IMG/VR virus record: IMGVR_UViG_3300015091_000009
Location: 1 to 26,559 of that record
Length of the DNA stretch: 26,559 bases
Origin: a virus
Direction: 5' to 3' (one strand)
The notes under the pieces were generated by a model. That model was given only the letters and a program-made list of their open reading frames with translations, did not search any database and was not told the origin of the DNA. Position numbers and translations under genes: made by a program. Shown piece after piece: positions 6,332 to 12,867 of the stretch; positions within the stretch are counted from its first letter, which is position 1, and each line of letters begins with the position of its first letter.

Positions 6332-7062
6332 CAACTTCAGGAACAGCAAGTTTTAACCTTGACTTAGCCGAAATAGTAGAAGAAGCTTTTGAAAGATGTG
6401 GTCAGGAATTAAGGTCTGGTTATGATATGCGTACAGCTAGACGCTCGCTCAATCTTCTAACCATAGAATTTGCTAATCGTGGTATCAATTTATGGACGAT
6501 TGAAGAGGGTACAATTCCGCTAGTTCAAGGTCAAATTGTGTACAGCTTACCCGATGATACCATTGATTTACTAGACCATGTAGTGCGTACGGGTACAGGA
6601 CAAAACCAAGTTGATATTAATATTAACCGTATTTCGGGTTCAACTTACTCTACGATTCCTAATAAGAACGCGCAGGGCAGACCGATTCAAGTATGGATAA
6701 ACCGTCAAACTGGTGCAACTTACCCTGACGCAGCAGTAACCACTAGCAGAAAACCTCAGATTAATGTGTGGCCAACGCCAGACCAAGGTTCATTAGAATC
6801 GCCGTACTACACCCTTGTTTACTGGCGCTTACGTAGATTAGAGAATGCTGGCGATGCTGTTAATACTCAAGATATCCCATTTCGTTTACTTAACGCTATG
6901 GTAGCAGGACTTGCTAGTTATTTAAGTATGAAAATTGCTGGTGTAGACCCTAATCGTATTCAAATGCTTAAAGCAGACTACGAACAGCAATTAGACTTAG
7001 CGTTCTCAGAAGATAGAGAGAAGGCAAGTAGCCGCTTTGTTCCTCGGATTATGCACGTTTAA
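6328..7062 (+). CDS. Head-tail connector (adaptor) protein
   Basis: A 244-residue protein resembling the adaptor proteins that join the portal to the tail in short-tailed phages (tail tubular protein A / P22 gp4-like fold). The N-terminal helices (LAEIVEEAFERCGQEL, TARRSLNLLTIEFANRGINL) lead into a beta region (GTIPLVQGQIVYSLPDD, INVWPTPDQG, YYTLVYWRLRRL) and C-terminal helices with LASYLSMKIAGVDPNRIQML and KADYEQQLDLAFSEDRE. The LW..EEG...L..G...Y.LP pattern is the strongest family clue. It starts within the stop of the endonuclease gene, with GGAG nine bases upstream inside that gene. The exact family is uncertain; a connector role is likely. Confidence 0.65.
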   Translation: MTTSGTASFNLDLAEIVEEAFERCGQELRSGYDMRTARRSLNLLTIEFANRGINLWTIEEGTIPLVQGQIVYSLPDDTIDLLDHVVRTGTGQNQVDININRISGSTYSTIPNKNAQGRPIQVWINRQTGATYPDAAVTTSRKPQINVWPTPDQGSLESPYYTLVYWRLRRLENAGDAVNTQDIPFRLLNAMVAGLASYLSMKIAGVDPNRIQMLKADYEQQLDLAFSEDREKASSRFVPRIMHV

Positions 7063-7064
7063 TT

Positions 7065-7472
7065 ATGTCAGTTAAATACTCGTCAGGTAAGTGGGCACAT
7101 GGGTTCTGTGATAGATGCGGACAGCGCTATCAGCTTAAAGAACTTAAAAAGCTAACCATTAAGACTAAGGTAACAAATATACTTGTTTGCCCATCTTGTT
7201 TCGATTACGACCACCCACAGTTATTACTTGGCTTATACCCAGTTTATGACCCACAGGCGTTGCGTAATCCGCGCCCTGATACAAGCTATTACCAAGCAGG
7301 CTTAAATGGGTTACAATTGACCTTAACGGATAACGGTGTGCCTACAGACGGAAGTCGTATATTCCAATGGGGCTGGGCACCAGTTGGTGGCTCTTCACAG
7401 TTCGATGCAGCCCTTACACCTAATTACCTTGTTGCCAAAACTTCTGTTGGCACTGTTACCATCACAACATAG
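7065..7472 (+). CDS. Zinc-ribbon phage structural protein
   Basis: A 135-residue protein with a four-Cys zinc ribbon at its N-terminus: Cys 15 and Cys 18 in FCDRCG, Cys 42 and Cys 45 in VCPSCFDYDHPQ. A linker follows (PVYDPQALRNPRPDTSYYQA) and then a beta-rich C-terminal half (FQWGWAPVGGSSQF, TSVGTVTIT). The combination is familiar from short-tailed aquatic phages, where it lies beside the connector genes; its function is not known to me. The gene begins two bases after the previous stop. The ribbon may bind DNA or stabilise a small fold. Confidence 0.7.
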   Translation: MSVKYSSGKWAHGFCDRCGQRYQLKELKKLTIKTKVTNILVCPSCFDYDHPQLLLGLYPVYDPQALRNPRPDTSYYQAGLNGLQLTLTDNGVPTDGSRIFQWGWAPVGGSSQFDAALTPNYLVAKTSVGTVTITT

Positions 7473-7481
7473 AGAACGATT

Positions 7482-7619
7482 ATGTCAGGCAAAATTAAAA
7501 CAGAACCAACCCCTAAAGTAGCAGGCTATCCACAAACAGGCATTAAAACGTCTGGTGTTAAAACTCGTGGTAATGGCGCTGCAACGAAAGGAAAAATCGC
7601 ACGCGGACCGATGGCATAA
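7482..7619 (+). CDS. 45-residue Lys/Gly-rich peptide with TRGNGAATKG tag
   Basis: A short gene fills the gap between the zinc-ribbon protein and the next connector-like protein. The product begins MSGKIKTEPTPKVAGYP and ends in IKTSGVKTRGNGAATKG, KIARGPMA. This C-terminal pattern, (S/T)RG.GAATKG...RGPMA, is one I remember from tiny proteins of T4- and T7-like cyanophages and related viruses. It is a shorter version of the RGDG...KGHTKG tag at 4400-4561 and near 5563-5619. Its ATG lies nine bases after the previous stop, and its stop is two bases before the next start. Function is unknown. Confidence 0.65.
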   Translation: MSGKIKTEPTPKVAGYPQTGIKTSGVKTRGNGAATKGKIARGPMA

Positions 7620-7621
7620 CT

Positions 7622-8281
7622 ATGACGTACGATGAATTGTGTACATCTATTTCAGATTACGTTGAGAATACGTTCTCGACAGAGCAGATTGATGTCTTTA
7701 TTAAAGAGGCAGAGCAACGCATCTACAATTCAATTCAGCTTCCAGATTTACGCAAAAACGTAGAAGGGATAATAACTGATGGTAATAAATATCTGCAATG
7801 CCCTGGAGATTTCCTGTCAGCTTATTCATTAGCGGTAATTGATGCGGATGATAACTATACGTTTCTCTTAAACAAAGATGTTAACTTTATTCGCGAAGCA
7901 TACCCAAACCCTAATAGTACAGGAACACCTAAGTATTACGCTATTTTTGGTCCACGCTCTGACAATGTTAATGAGTTAACATTTATTTTAGGTCCTACGC
8001 CTGATACAGATTATAACGCAGAGCTTCATTATTTCTATTATCCGCCATCTATTACAAGTGTAGAATCTGATGGTATGACGTGGCTTGGGGATAATTTTGA
8101 TTCTGCTTTGTTATACGGGTCTATTTTAGAAGCTTATACCTATTTAAAAGGTGATGCAGACATCATGACTAATTACCGCCAACGCTACGAAGAAGCAATG
8201 AACCTACTCAATACACTGGCTACGGGTAAAGATAGAGGTGATGCATACCGTAACGGTCAAGCAAGGATACCTGTTAGATGA
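7622..8281 (+). CDS. Second connector/adaptor-like protein
   Basis: A 219-residue protein with an N-terminal helical module (YDELCTSISDYVENTFSTEQ, DVFIKEAEQRIYNSIQLPDL), a beta-rich middle (YLQCPGDFLSAYSLAVID, YYAIFGPRSDNVNELTFILG) and C-terminal helices (LLYGSILEAYTYLKGDADIM, YRQRYEEAMNLLNTLATGKD). The pattern FI..AEQRIY followed by a P-x-D-F-L strand is typical of a phage family usually placed at the head-tail junction. It differs from the protein at 6328, so the virion may have two connector rings or an adaptor plus a tail nozzle component. It ends RIPVR and overlaps the next gene by ATGA. Confidence 0.6.
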   Translation: MTYDELCTSISDYVENTFSTEQIDVFIKEAEQRIYNSIQLPDLRKNVEGIITDGNKYLQCPGDFLSAYSLAVIDADDNYTFLLNKDVNFIREAYPNPNSTGTPKYYAIFGPRSDNVNELTFILGPTPDTDYNAELHYFYYPPSITSVESDGMTWLGDNFDSALLYGSILEAYTYLKGDADIMTNYRQRYEEAMNLLNTLATGKDRGDAYRNGQARIPVR

Positions 8282-8694
8282 TAGTACAAGGCCAAACAAC
8301 CAGCTTTAAAAAAGAGCTTTACGAGGCTATCCATAACTTTGATACGGATACGTTTAAAATTGCTTTGTACACAGCTAATGCCACGCTTAATCAAAACACT
8401 ACTGAGTATACAGCTGTAGACGAAATTACGGGCACTGGGTATACAGCGACAGGTAAAGCATTAGTAAACCCAACAGTAAACGCCTCTGATGGGACTGCGT
8501 ACATTAGCTTTGATAATATCTCGTGGCCTACATCGAGTTTCACGACACGCGGTGCATTGATATATAATAGTTCTCAAGATGATAGGTCTGTGGCTGTACT
8601 GGACTTTGGTAGTGATAAAACAACAACTTCAACTTTTACAATAACCTTTCCGGCAAACACAGCGACTTCAGCTATTATCCGGTCATCTAATTAG
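8278..8694 (+). CDS. Conserved phage structural protein
   Basis: A 138-residue protein starting MIVQGQTTSFKKELYEAIHN, with DTFKIALYTANATLNQNTTE, GTGYTATGKALVNP, ISFDNISWPTSSFTTRGALI and a closing strand VLDFGSDKTTTSTFTITFP. I recognise this arrangement from a widespread virion-cluster protein of aquatic podoviruses whose role is undefined. It is beta-rich with no Cys or membrane segment. The ATGA overlap with the connector-like gene suggests coupled translation, and the position suggests a tail component. I cannot distinguish a tail hub protein from a decoration protein. Confidence 0.7.
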   Translation: MIVQGQTTSFKKELYEAIHNFDTDTFKIALYTANATLNQNTTEYTAVDEITGTGYTATGKALVNPTVNASDGTAYISFDNISWPTSSFTTRGALIYNSSQDDRSVAVLDFGSDKTTTSTFTITFPANTATSAIIRSSN

Positions 8695-8702
8695 GTAAAG
8701 AT

Positions 8703-9197
8703 ATGTATTTAGAATCAGTAAATGCAACAGGATGGTATGAAGTAAAATGTCTTGATGCTGATGGAAAATTAAAATGGGAAGACGGTATTAACAATATCGT
8801 TGTGACTGTAGGTAAAGCAAACTTACTAAACGTATTTCTTGCATCAGGTACACAGTCAGTACATTGGTATCTAGGGCTTGTTAATGGGGCTACTACTCCT
8901 ACTTATAACGATGCTGATGTAATGAACAGTCACGCAGGATGGACAGAAGACTTAAATTACTCACAGACCTCTAGACCTGAAGCGGTATTTGGTACGCCTA
9001 CAACTACTAATTCTATTACTAGTTCACAAGCTACGTTTAGCATTAACGCTAATGCAACAATTGCTGGGGCATTCTTAGTTAACAACAGTACTAAAAACGG
9101 AACGACAGGTACGTTATATTCTGCAGGAAGTTTTGCATCATCTCGTACCGTTATATCAGGCGATTCTTTGCTTGTAACTTATACAGCAGCAGTGTAG
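8703..9197 (+). CDS. Small beta-rich tail protein
   Basis: A 164-residue protein with YLESVNATGWYEVKCLDADG, KLKWEDGINNIVVTVGKANL, HWYLGLVNGATTPTYNDADV and a C-terminal beta region (SSQATFSINANATIAGAFLV, VISGDSLLVTYTAAV). The opening, a polar lead followed by an 'ADGK..W' turn and 'N.VVTVGK..LL', is familiar from phage proteins that always sit next to the family at 8278-8694. The two are probably partners in the same tail substructure; that is inferred from adjacency. AGGTAAAG upstream of the ATG is the likely ribosome site. Confidence 0.68.
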   Translation: MYLESVNATGWYEVKCLDADGKLKWEDGINNIVVTVGKANLLNVFLASGTQSVHWYLGLVNGATTPTYNDADVMNSHAGWTEDLNYSQTSRPEAVFGTPTTTNSITSSQATFSINANATIAGAFLVNNSTKNGTTGTLYSAGSFASSRTVISGDSLLVTYTAAV

Positions 9198-9206
9198 GAA
9201 ATCCCT

Positions 9207-9596
9207 GTGGCTGGCGGTTGGGGTAGTGGTAACTGGGGACAAGCTGGATGGGGTGACTCGGTTTACTATGAGAACGTATCAGAAAGTGTAACGGCTACGG
9301 GGTCTCCGCTAGGAGGGTTCCCTTACTCAGTAACTATAACAGAGAGCGCTAATGCTACAGGCGCTCCAAGTGCAACACTTACACAATCTGTATCTATAAC
9401 TGCAAGTGTTACTGCTACTGAATCATTTATTATAAATGAGATATACTCCGTATCAATAAGTGAGGCTGTAAGTGCTACAGGGGTATTTACTGCTCGGTTT
9501 TTATGGGAGCCTATAGATGATACACAGACTGCTGATTGGACACTCATTACCACAACACAAACCCCAACTTGGACACCCATTAACACATTAGGTTAA
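9207..9596 (+). CDS. Repeat-built tail protein with Trp-Gly N-terminus
   Basis: A 129-residue protein with three parts. Residues 1-17 are a Trp/Gly module (GGWGSGNWGQAGWGD) like one inside the gp10-like protein at 12868. Residues 20-99 are four consecutive units of exactly 20 residues, each near the pattern YSVSI(S/T)ESV(S/T)ATG plus a variable turn. Residues 100-125 repeat a Trp at 11-residue spacing (100, 111, 122) in a W-x-x-I/QTxxW pattern. The product is presumably an all-beta fibrous or spacer protein placed between tail and fibre genes. It starts at GTG 9207 with AGGAA at 9196-9200. No homologous family is named with confidence. Confidence 0.65.
   Translation: MAGGWGSGNWGQAGWGDSVYYENVSESVTATGSPLGGFPYSVTITESANATGAPSATLTQSVSITASVTATESFIINEIYSVSISEAVSATGVFTARFLWEPIDDTQTADWTLITTTQTPTWTPINTLG
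9264..9503 (+). repeat. Four tandem 60-bp (20-residue) coding repeats
   Basis: Units start at 9264, 9324, 9384 and 9444 without insertion or deletion. Aligned cores read VSESVTATG, ITESANATG, ITASVTATE and ISEAVSATG. The period is exact at protein level while the DNA has diverged, so it is a maintained structural repeat rather than a recent duplication. Confidence 0.8.
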
Positions 9597-9600
9597 AAAC

Positions 9601-11616
9601 ATGGCAACAACTAATTTTACAACCTCACTCAAGTTAGCGCTTCCTACCACGGGGGACTTAACGGGTACATGGGGACAGACAGTAAACGATAGTATTACTA
9701 CGCTACTTGATACAGCTGTAGCAGGTAATATTACAAAGGATATGGCTGCTTTAGGAACTGATTGGACGTTGACTTCTAATAACGGTGCAACAGACGAAGC
9801 TCGGTATGCTATTTTAATTCCTTATGGTACTACAGGGGCTACGCGGTCTATCTTTGCGCCTAAAGTATCCAAATCTTATATCGTAGTTAATAAGACCAAT
9901 GCATCTGTAATTATTCGAGGTGGCCCTACTTCGCCTACTACTGGGGTTACGGTTGCTACAGGGGCTACTGTTGTAGTTGCGTGGGATAGTAATTTAGCTA
10001 CGCCTGACTTTGTTGCAATTACACCTGCTTCTATTAGTGGCGTAGTTCCAGTAGCTAATGGTGGTACGGGACTAACTGCTGTAGGTACAACTGGTAATGT
10101 ATTAACAAGTAATGGAACTGCATGGGTATCAAGCCCTCCTTCTACCACTGTAACAACTGCTACTAATTTAGCAGGCGGAAGTGCGGGAACCATCCCTTAC
10201 CAATCAGCTTCAGGTACAACTGCTATGCTGGCTGCAGGTACAGCTACTTATGTTTTAACAGCTAACGGCGCGGCGGCACCTACTTGGCAACCTCCAACTA
10301 GTGTATCGGGGTATCTGCCACTAACTGGCGGCACGATGACGGGTGCACTTGAACTAGCTACCGGCACAGCCATAGCCAGCGCATCCACAGTCAACCTAAA
10401 CGCTGCAACAGGAAACCGCGTACACATCACCGGCACGACAGCAATTACTGCGGTAACTTTAACACGCGGTCCTAGAACAGTAATTTTTGATGGCGTTCTT
10501 ACATTAACACATAATTCTACAACTAATAATTTGCCAGGGGCTGCAAACATCACCACAGCAGCGGGTGACCGAGCAATTTACGAGAGTGATGGGACGACGG
10601 TTTATTGCATCAGCTACACAAAGGCTAGTGGTGCTGCGGTGGTTGGCGGTGCTACTTCGGTTGTCCGATCAGCACGCACAGCAAACACAATACTTGGCGT
10701 GTTGGATAACTCAACGCTGATCGACATCACTAGCGGTACATTCACGCAAACATTTACAGCAGCGGCAACGCTCGGCTCAGGCTGGTTTTGCTACCTACGC
10801 AATAGTGGCACTGGTGATATTACGCTCGACCCCAATGCTTCGGAATTAATCGACGGGCTGACAAGTTATGTGATGTATAGTGGCGAAACTCGGCTGGTGC
10901 AATGCGATGGTACAGCGTTTACTTCTGTTGTGCTGTCTCCGTTTTATCGAGCGTTTACCTCTTCAGGAACCTTTACTAAGGCTCCTGGGTATAGATACTT
11001 TGGTGGTCTAGCATGGGGTGGGGGTGCAAGCGGTAAGAAATCCAACAATATAACTTTAGCGTCTGCTGGTGGTGGTGGTGGTGGTTGCATAAACTTTCAA
11101 ATTCCATCTTCTGTTTTTGGAGCTACAGAAACAGCCACTATTGGGGCTGGTGGTGCGGCTAACGTGGCAGCCTCTGCAGCTAATTCAAACCCTGGAGGCA
11201 CTACAACATTGGGCGCATTATTTTCCGTTTTTGGAGGTTCAGACGGCAATGGGGGGTCAGTAATTGAAGACGTAAGAAATACTAATGCACAAACTGGTGT
11301 GGGCTATGAGGGTGCTTCTGAGGGCGGAACTTCTGTAAAAAATTTATCGTCTGTATTTGGGGGTGCAGCAGCTAGGGGTAATTGCGCTGGTGATTCTGGG
11401 AATAGCATATATGGTGGAGCTGCGGGTGGAGGACTTGATGCTGCTGCAACCCTTCGTGCTAACGGGACAAGCAAGTTTGGCGGTAATGGCTCTGCAGCAA
11501 GTTCGGTAGGCGTAGCTTCTTCTGGTGTTCAACCAGGTGGTGGAGGTGGAGCAACACAAATTGGTTCCAGCGGTGCTGGTGGTGCAGGTGAAATAAGAAT
11601 ATGGGGTATCGCATGA
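9601..11616 (+). CDS. Tail fibre protein with glycine-rich tip
   Basis: A 671-residue fibre and the likely receptor-binding protein. The N-terminus (TSLKLALPTTGDLTGTWGQT, VNDSITTLLDTAVAG) is a common phage fibre and tail-attachment start. Fibre signatures follow: ISGVVPVANGGTGLTAVGTT (about 147-166), GNVLTSNGTAWVSSPP (about 168-183) and YLPLTGGTMTGALELATGTA (about 238-257). The C-terminal ~200 residues carry a Gly-rich region (LAWGGGASG, SAGGGGGG, ATIGAGGAANVAAS, PGGTTTLGA, VQPGGGGGATQIGSSGAGGA) ending GEIRIWGIA. Such a tip resembles the polyglycine type-II helical sandwiches of fibre adhesins. The central part is unusually GC-rich for this window (see findings). The stop overlaps the start of a small accessory gene. 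Confidence 0.85.
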   Translation: MATTNFTTSLKLALPTTGDLTGTWGQTVNDSITTLLDTAVAGNITKDMAALGTDWTLTSNNGATDEARYAILIPYGTTGATRSIFAPKVSKSYIVVNKTNASVIIRGGPTSPTTGVTVATGATVVVAWDSNLATPDFVAITPASISGVVPVANGGTGLTAVGTTGNVLTSNGTAWVSSPPSTTVTTATNLAGGSAGTIPYQSASGTTAMLAAGTATYVLTANGAAAPTWQPPTSVSGYLPLTGGTMTGALELATGTAIASASTVNLNAATGNRVHITGTTAITAVTLTRGPRTVIFDGVLTLTHNSTTNNLPGAANITTAAGDRAIYESDGTTVYCISYTKASGAAVVGGATSVVRSARTANTILGVLDNSTLIDITSGTFTQTFTAAATLGSGWFCYLRNSGTGDITLDPNASELIDGLTSYVMYSGETRLVQCDGTAFTSVVLSPFYRAFTSSGTFTKAPGYRYFGGLAWGGGASGKKSNNITLASAGGGGGGCINFQIPSSVFGATETATIGAGGAANVAASAANSNPGGTTTLGALFSVFGGSDGNGGSVIEDVRNTNAQTGVGYEGASEGGTSVKNLSSVFGGAAARGNCAGDSGNSIYGGAAGGGLDAAATLRANGTSKFGGNGSAASSVGVASSGVQPGGGGGATQIGSSGAGGAGEIRIWGIA

Positions 11617-11918
11617 TTGCACATCAACTAGACGCAGGTGGCGTCATACTAAACACCATTGTTGTAGATACACTTAATGATTTTCCAAATTTGATTAACG
11701 CTTCCGTAGGTGGAGTGGTGGGAGATAGTTGGAACGGCGTAGAAATTGTTAAAAAACCGCGTGATGAAAAATCAAAAATCAAATCTGATATCGCAGCACT
11801 TGAAGCAACGATTACACCCAGAAGAACAAGAGAAGCTATTTTAGCCATCGACACAGTATGGCTTGCAGATGTGGAACTTCAAATTGGTCAACTACGCCAA
11901 CAACTAGCGGAGCTGTAA
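11613..11918 (+). CDS. Candidate tail fibre accessory/assembly protein
   Basis: A 101-residue protein encoded directly after the fibre, the usual place for fibre chaperones. The N-terminal half is MIAHQLDAGGVILNTIVVDT, then LNDFPNLINASVGGVVGDSW, a pattern seen in small proteins paired with fibres. The C-terminal half is a helical coiled coil (DEKSKIKSDIAALEATITPR, VELQIGQLRQQLAEL). Two starts are possible, 11601 and 11613; the latter forms an ATGA overlap with the fibre stop, as elsewhere in this operon, and is preferred. Chaperone function is inferred from position and shape. Confidence 0.55.
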   Translation: MIAHQLDAGGVILNTIVVDTLNDFPNLINASVGGVVGDSWNGVEIVKKPRDEKSKIKSDIAALEATITPRRTREAILAIDTVWLADVELQIGQLRQQLAEL

Positions 11919-11924
11919 TCCTTT

Positions 11925-12176
11925 ATGGAAATCCTTCAATTCATAACGGATGTTGGGTTTCCTATTGGTTCATCCTGCCTTGGGATGTACTTTGTGTTTC
12001 TGACGCTAAAGTTCCTGCTTGATAGCGTGCTTGAGAAGATTAAAAGCCTTATCGGTATTATTAAGCAGCTTGATAAACGAGTGACGGGGATGTCAAACGA
12101 CATCCTCAATATCGACAGTCTAGTATCGCAAGCACTCGAAATACCACCAGAAAAGCCAATCAAAAAGGTAGAATGA
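11925..12176 (+). CDS. Holin-like small membrane protein, copy 1
   Basis: An 83-residue protein with one hydrophobic segment at about 10-35 (VGFPIGSSCLGMYFVFLTLK), followed by an amphipathic, coiled-coil-prone tail (LEKIKSLIGIIKQLDKRVTG) and a charged end (PEKPIKKVE). It lies two genes before a GH24 endolysin and is ATGA-coupled to a second protein of the same layout. A single membrane helix plus charged tail matches small holins of the BhlA kind and similar lysis proteins. Its function would be to permeabilise the inner membrane so that the endolysin can pass. The holin call rests on size, topology and neighbourhood only. Confidence 0.6.
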   Translation: MEILQFITDVGFPIGSSCLGMYFVFLTLKFLLDSVLEKIKSLIGIIKQLDKRVTGMSNDILNIDSLVSQALEIPPEKPIKKVE

Positions 12177-12418
12177 TGGACGCTGAAGCAATTGCAAAAT
12201 ATATCAATGTGTATGGCTTTCCTATCGTAGCGGCTGGGGGTATGGGGTATATCGTGTACTTTGTTTGGATTTGGGTGACCACAATAGTTAAGCCGATTTT
12301 GCAAGAAGCTACTGATGCGTTAATTGAGTTAATTGACCAGATTCGCGTGCTAGATAATGATATGATACGTCTAAGTCAAAAGCTCACTACCATACTACTA
12401 ATGAGAGGGAAGAAATGA
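12173..12418 (+). CDS. Holin-like small membrane protein, copy 2
   Basis: An 81-residue protein with the same architecture as the one before it. A short helix leads into GFPIVAAGGMGYIVYFVWIW (about 15-34), then a coiled-coil-prone tail (ALIELIDQIRVLDNDMIRLS) and a basic end (RGKK). The shared GFPI motif, membrane segment and LI..I..LD.......D tail suggest the two are diverged duplicates. It is ATGA-coupled upstream and, through another ATGA, to the endolysin downstream. The pair may act as holin and antiholin or form a mixed pore; the sequence cannot say which is which. Confidence 0.62.
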   Translation: MMDAEAIAKYINVYGFPIVAAGGMGYIVYFVWIWVTTIVKPILQEATDALIELIDQIRVLDNDMIRLSQKLTTILLMRGKK

Positions 12419-12864
12419 AAATTGGTGCTGAAGGGTTAAAGTTAATTAAAGAGTTTGAAGGGTGCAAACTACTCTCTTATAAATGCCCAGCAGGTGTTTG
12501 GACTATCGGTATTGGCTCTACACGCTATGCAGACGGTAGCCCTGTAAAAGCAAACCAAGCTCTCCCAAATGAAGGAGCGGCATTAATGCTACTTACTAAA
12601 ACAGTAGCCGCCTATGAGCACACAGTAAATACGGTAGGTGTTGAGCTTACACAGAATGAGTATGACGCTTTAGTTTCTCTATGCTATAACATCGGCAGCG
12701 GGAACTTTGTTTCTTCAACGCTTGTCAAAATGCTTAAAGCGGGTGAACCTAAATCAGAAGTAGCCAAGCAATTCCTACGTTGGGACAAAGCAGGCGGCAA
12801 ACCACTCGCAGGCTTAACAAGACGTAGAAACGCTGAAGCTGAGTTGTTTTTAAAACAGGACTAA
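12415..12864 (+). CDS. Endolysin, GH24 lysozyme (T4/P22-type)
   Basis: A 149-residue muramidase that cuts the glycan backbone of peptidoglycan at lysis. The active-site block is residues 13-34, reading E-FEGCKLLSYKCPAGVWTI-GIG. By comparison with T4 lysozyme (E11, D20, T26), Glu 15 is the general acid, Cys 24 occupies the Asp position, and Thr 30 is conserved. Cys in place of Asp is known in some phage lysozymes of this family. Further signature stretches are NEYDALVSLCYNIGSGNF, SSTLVKMLKAG and GLTRRRNAEAELFL. Length matches single-domain GH24 enzymes. There is no signal peptide or signal-anchor segment, so export should depend on the holin-like proteins upstream. Confidence 0.93.
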   Translation: MKIGAEGLKLIKEFEGCKLLSYKCPAGVWTIGIGSTRYADGSPVKANQALPNEGAALMLLTKTVAAYEHTVNTVGVELTQNEYDALVSLCYNIGSGNFVSSTLVKMLKAGEPKSEVAKQFLRWDKAGGKPLAGLTRRRNAEAELFLKQD

Positions 12865-12867
12865 GAT

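Noticed and set aside
9876-10556. Two minus-strand open frames opposite the tail fibre
   Set aside because: Antisense of Thr/Ala/Gly codons; no start signals and no recognisable domains.
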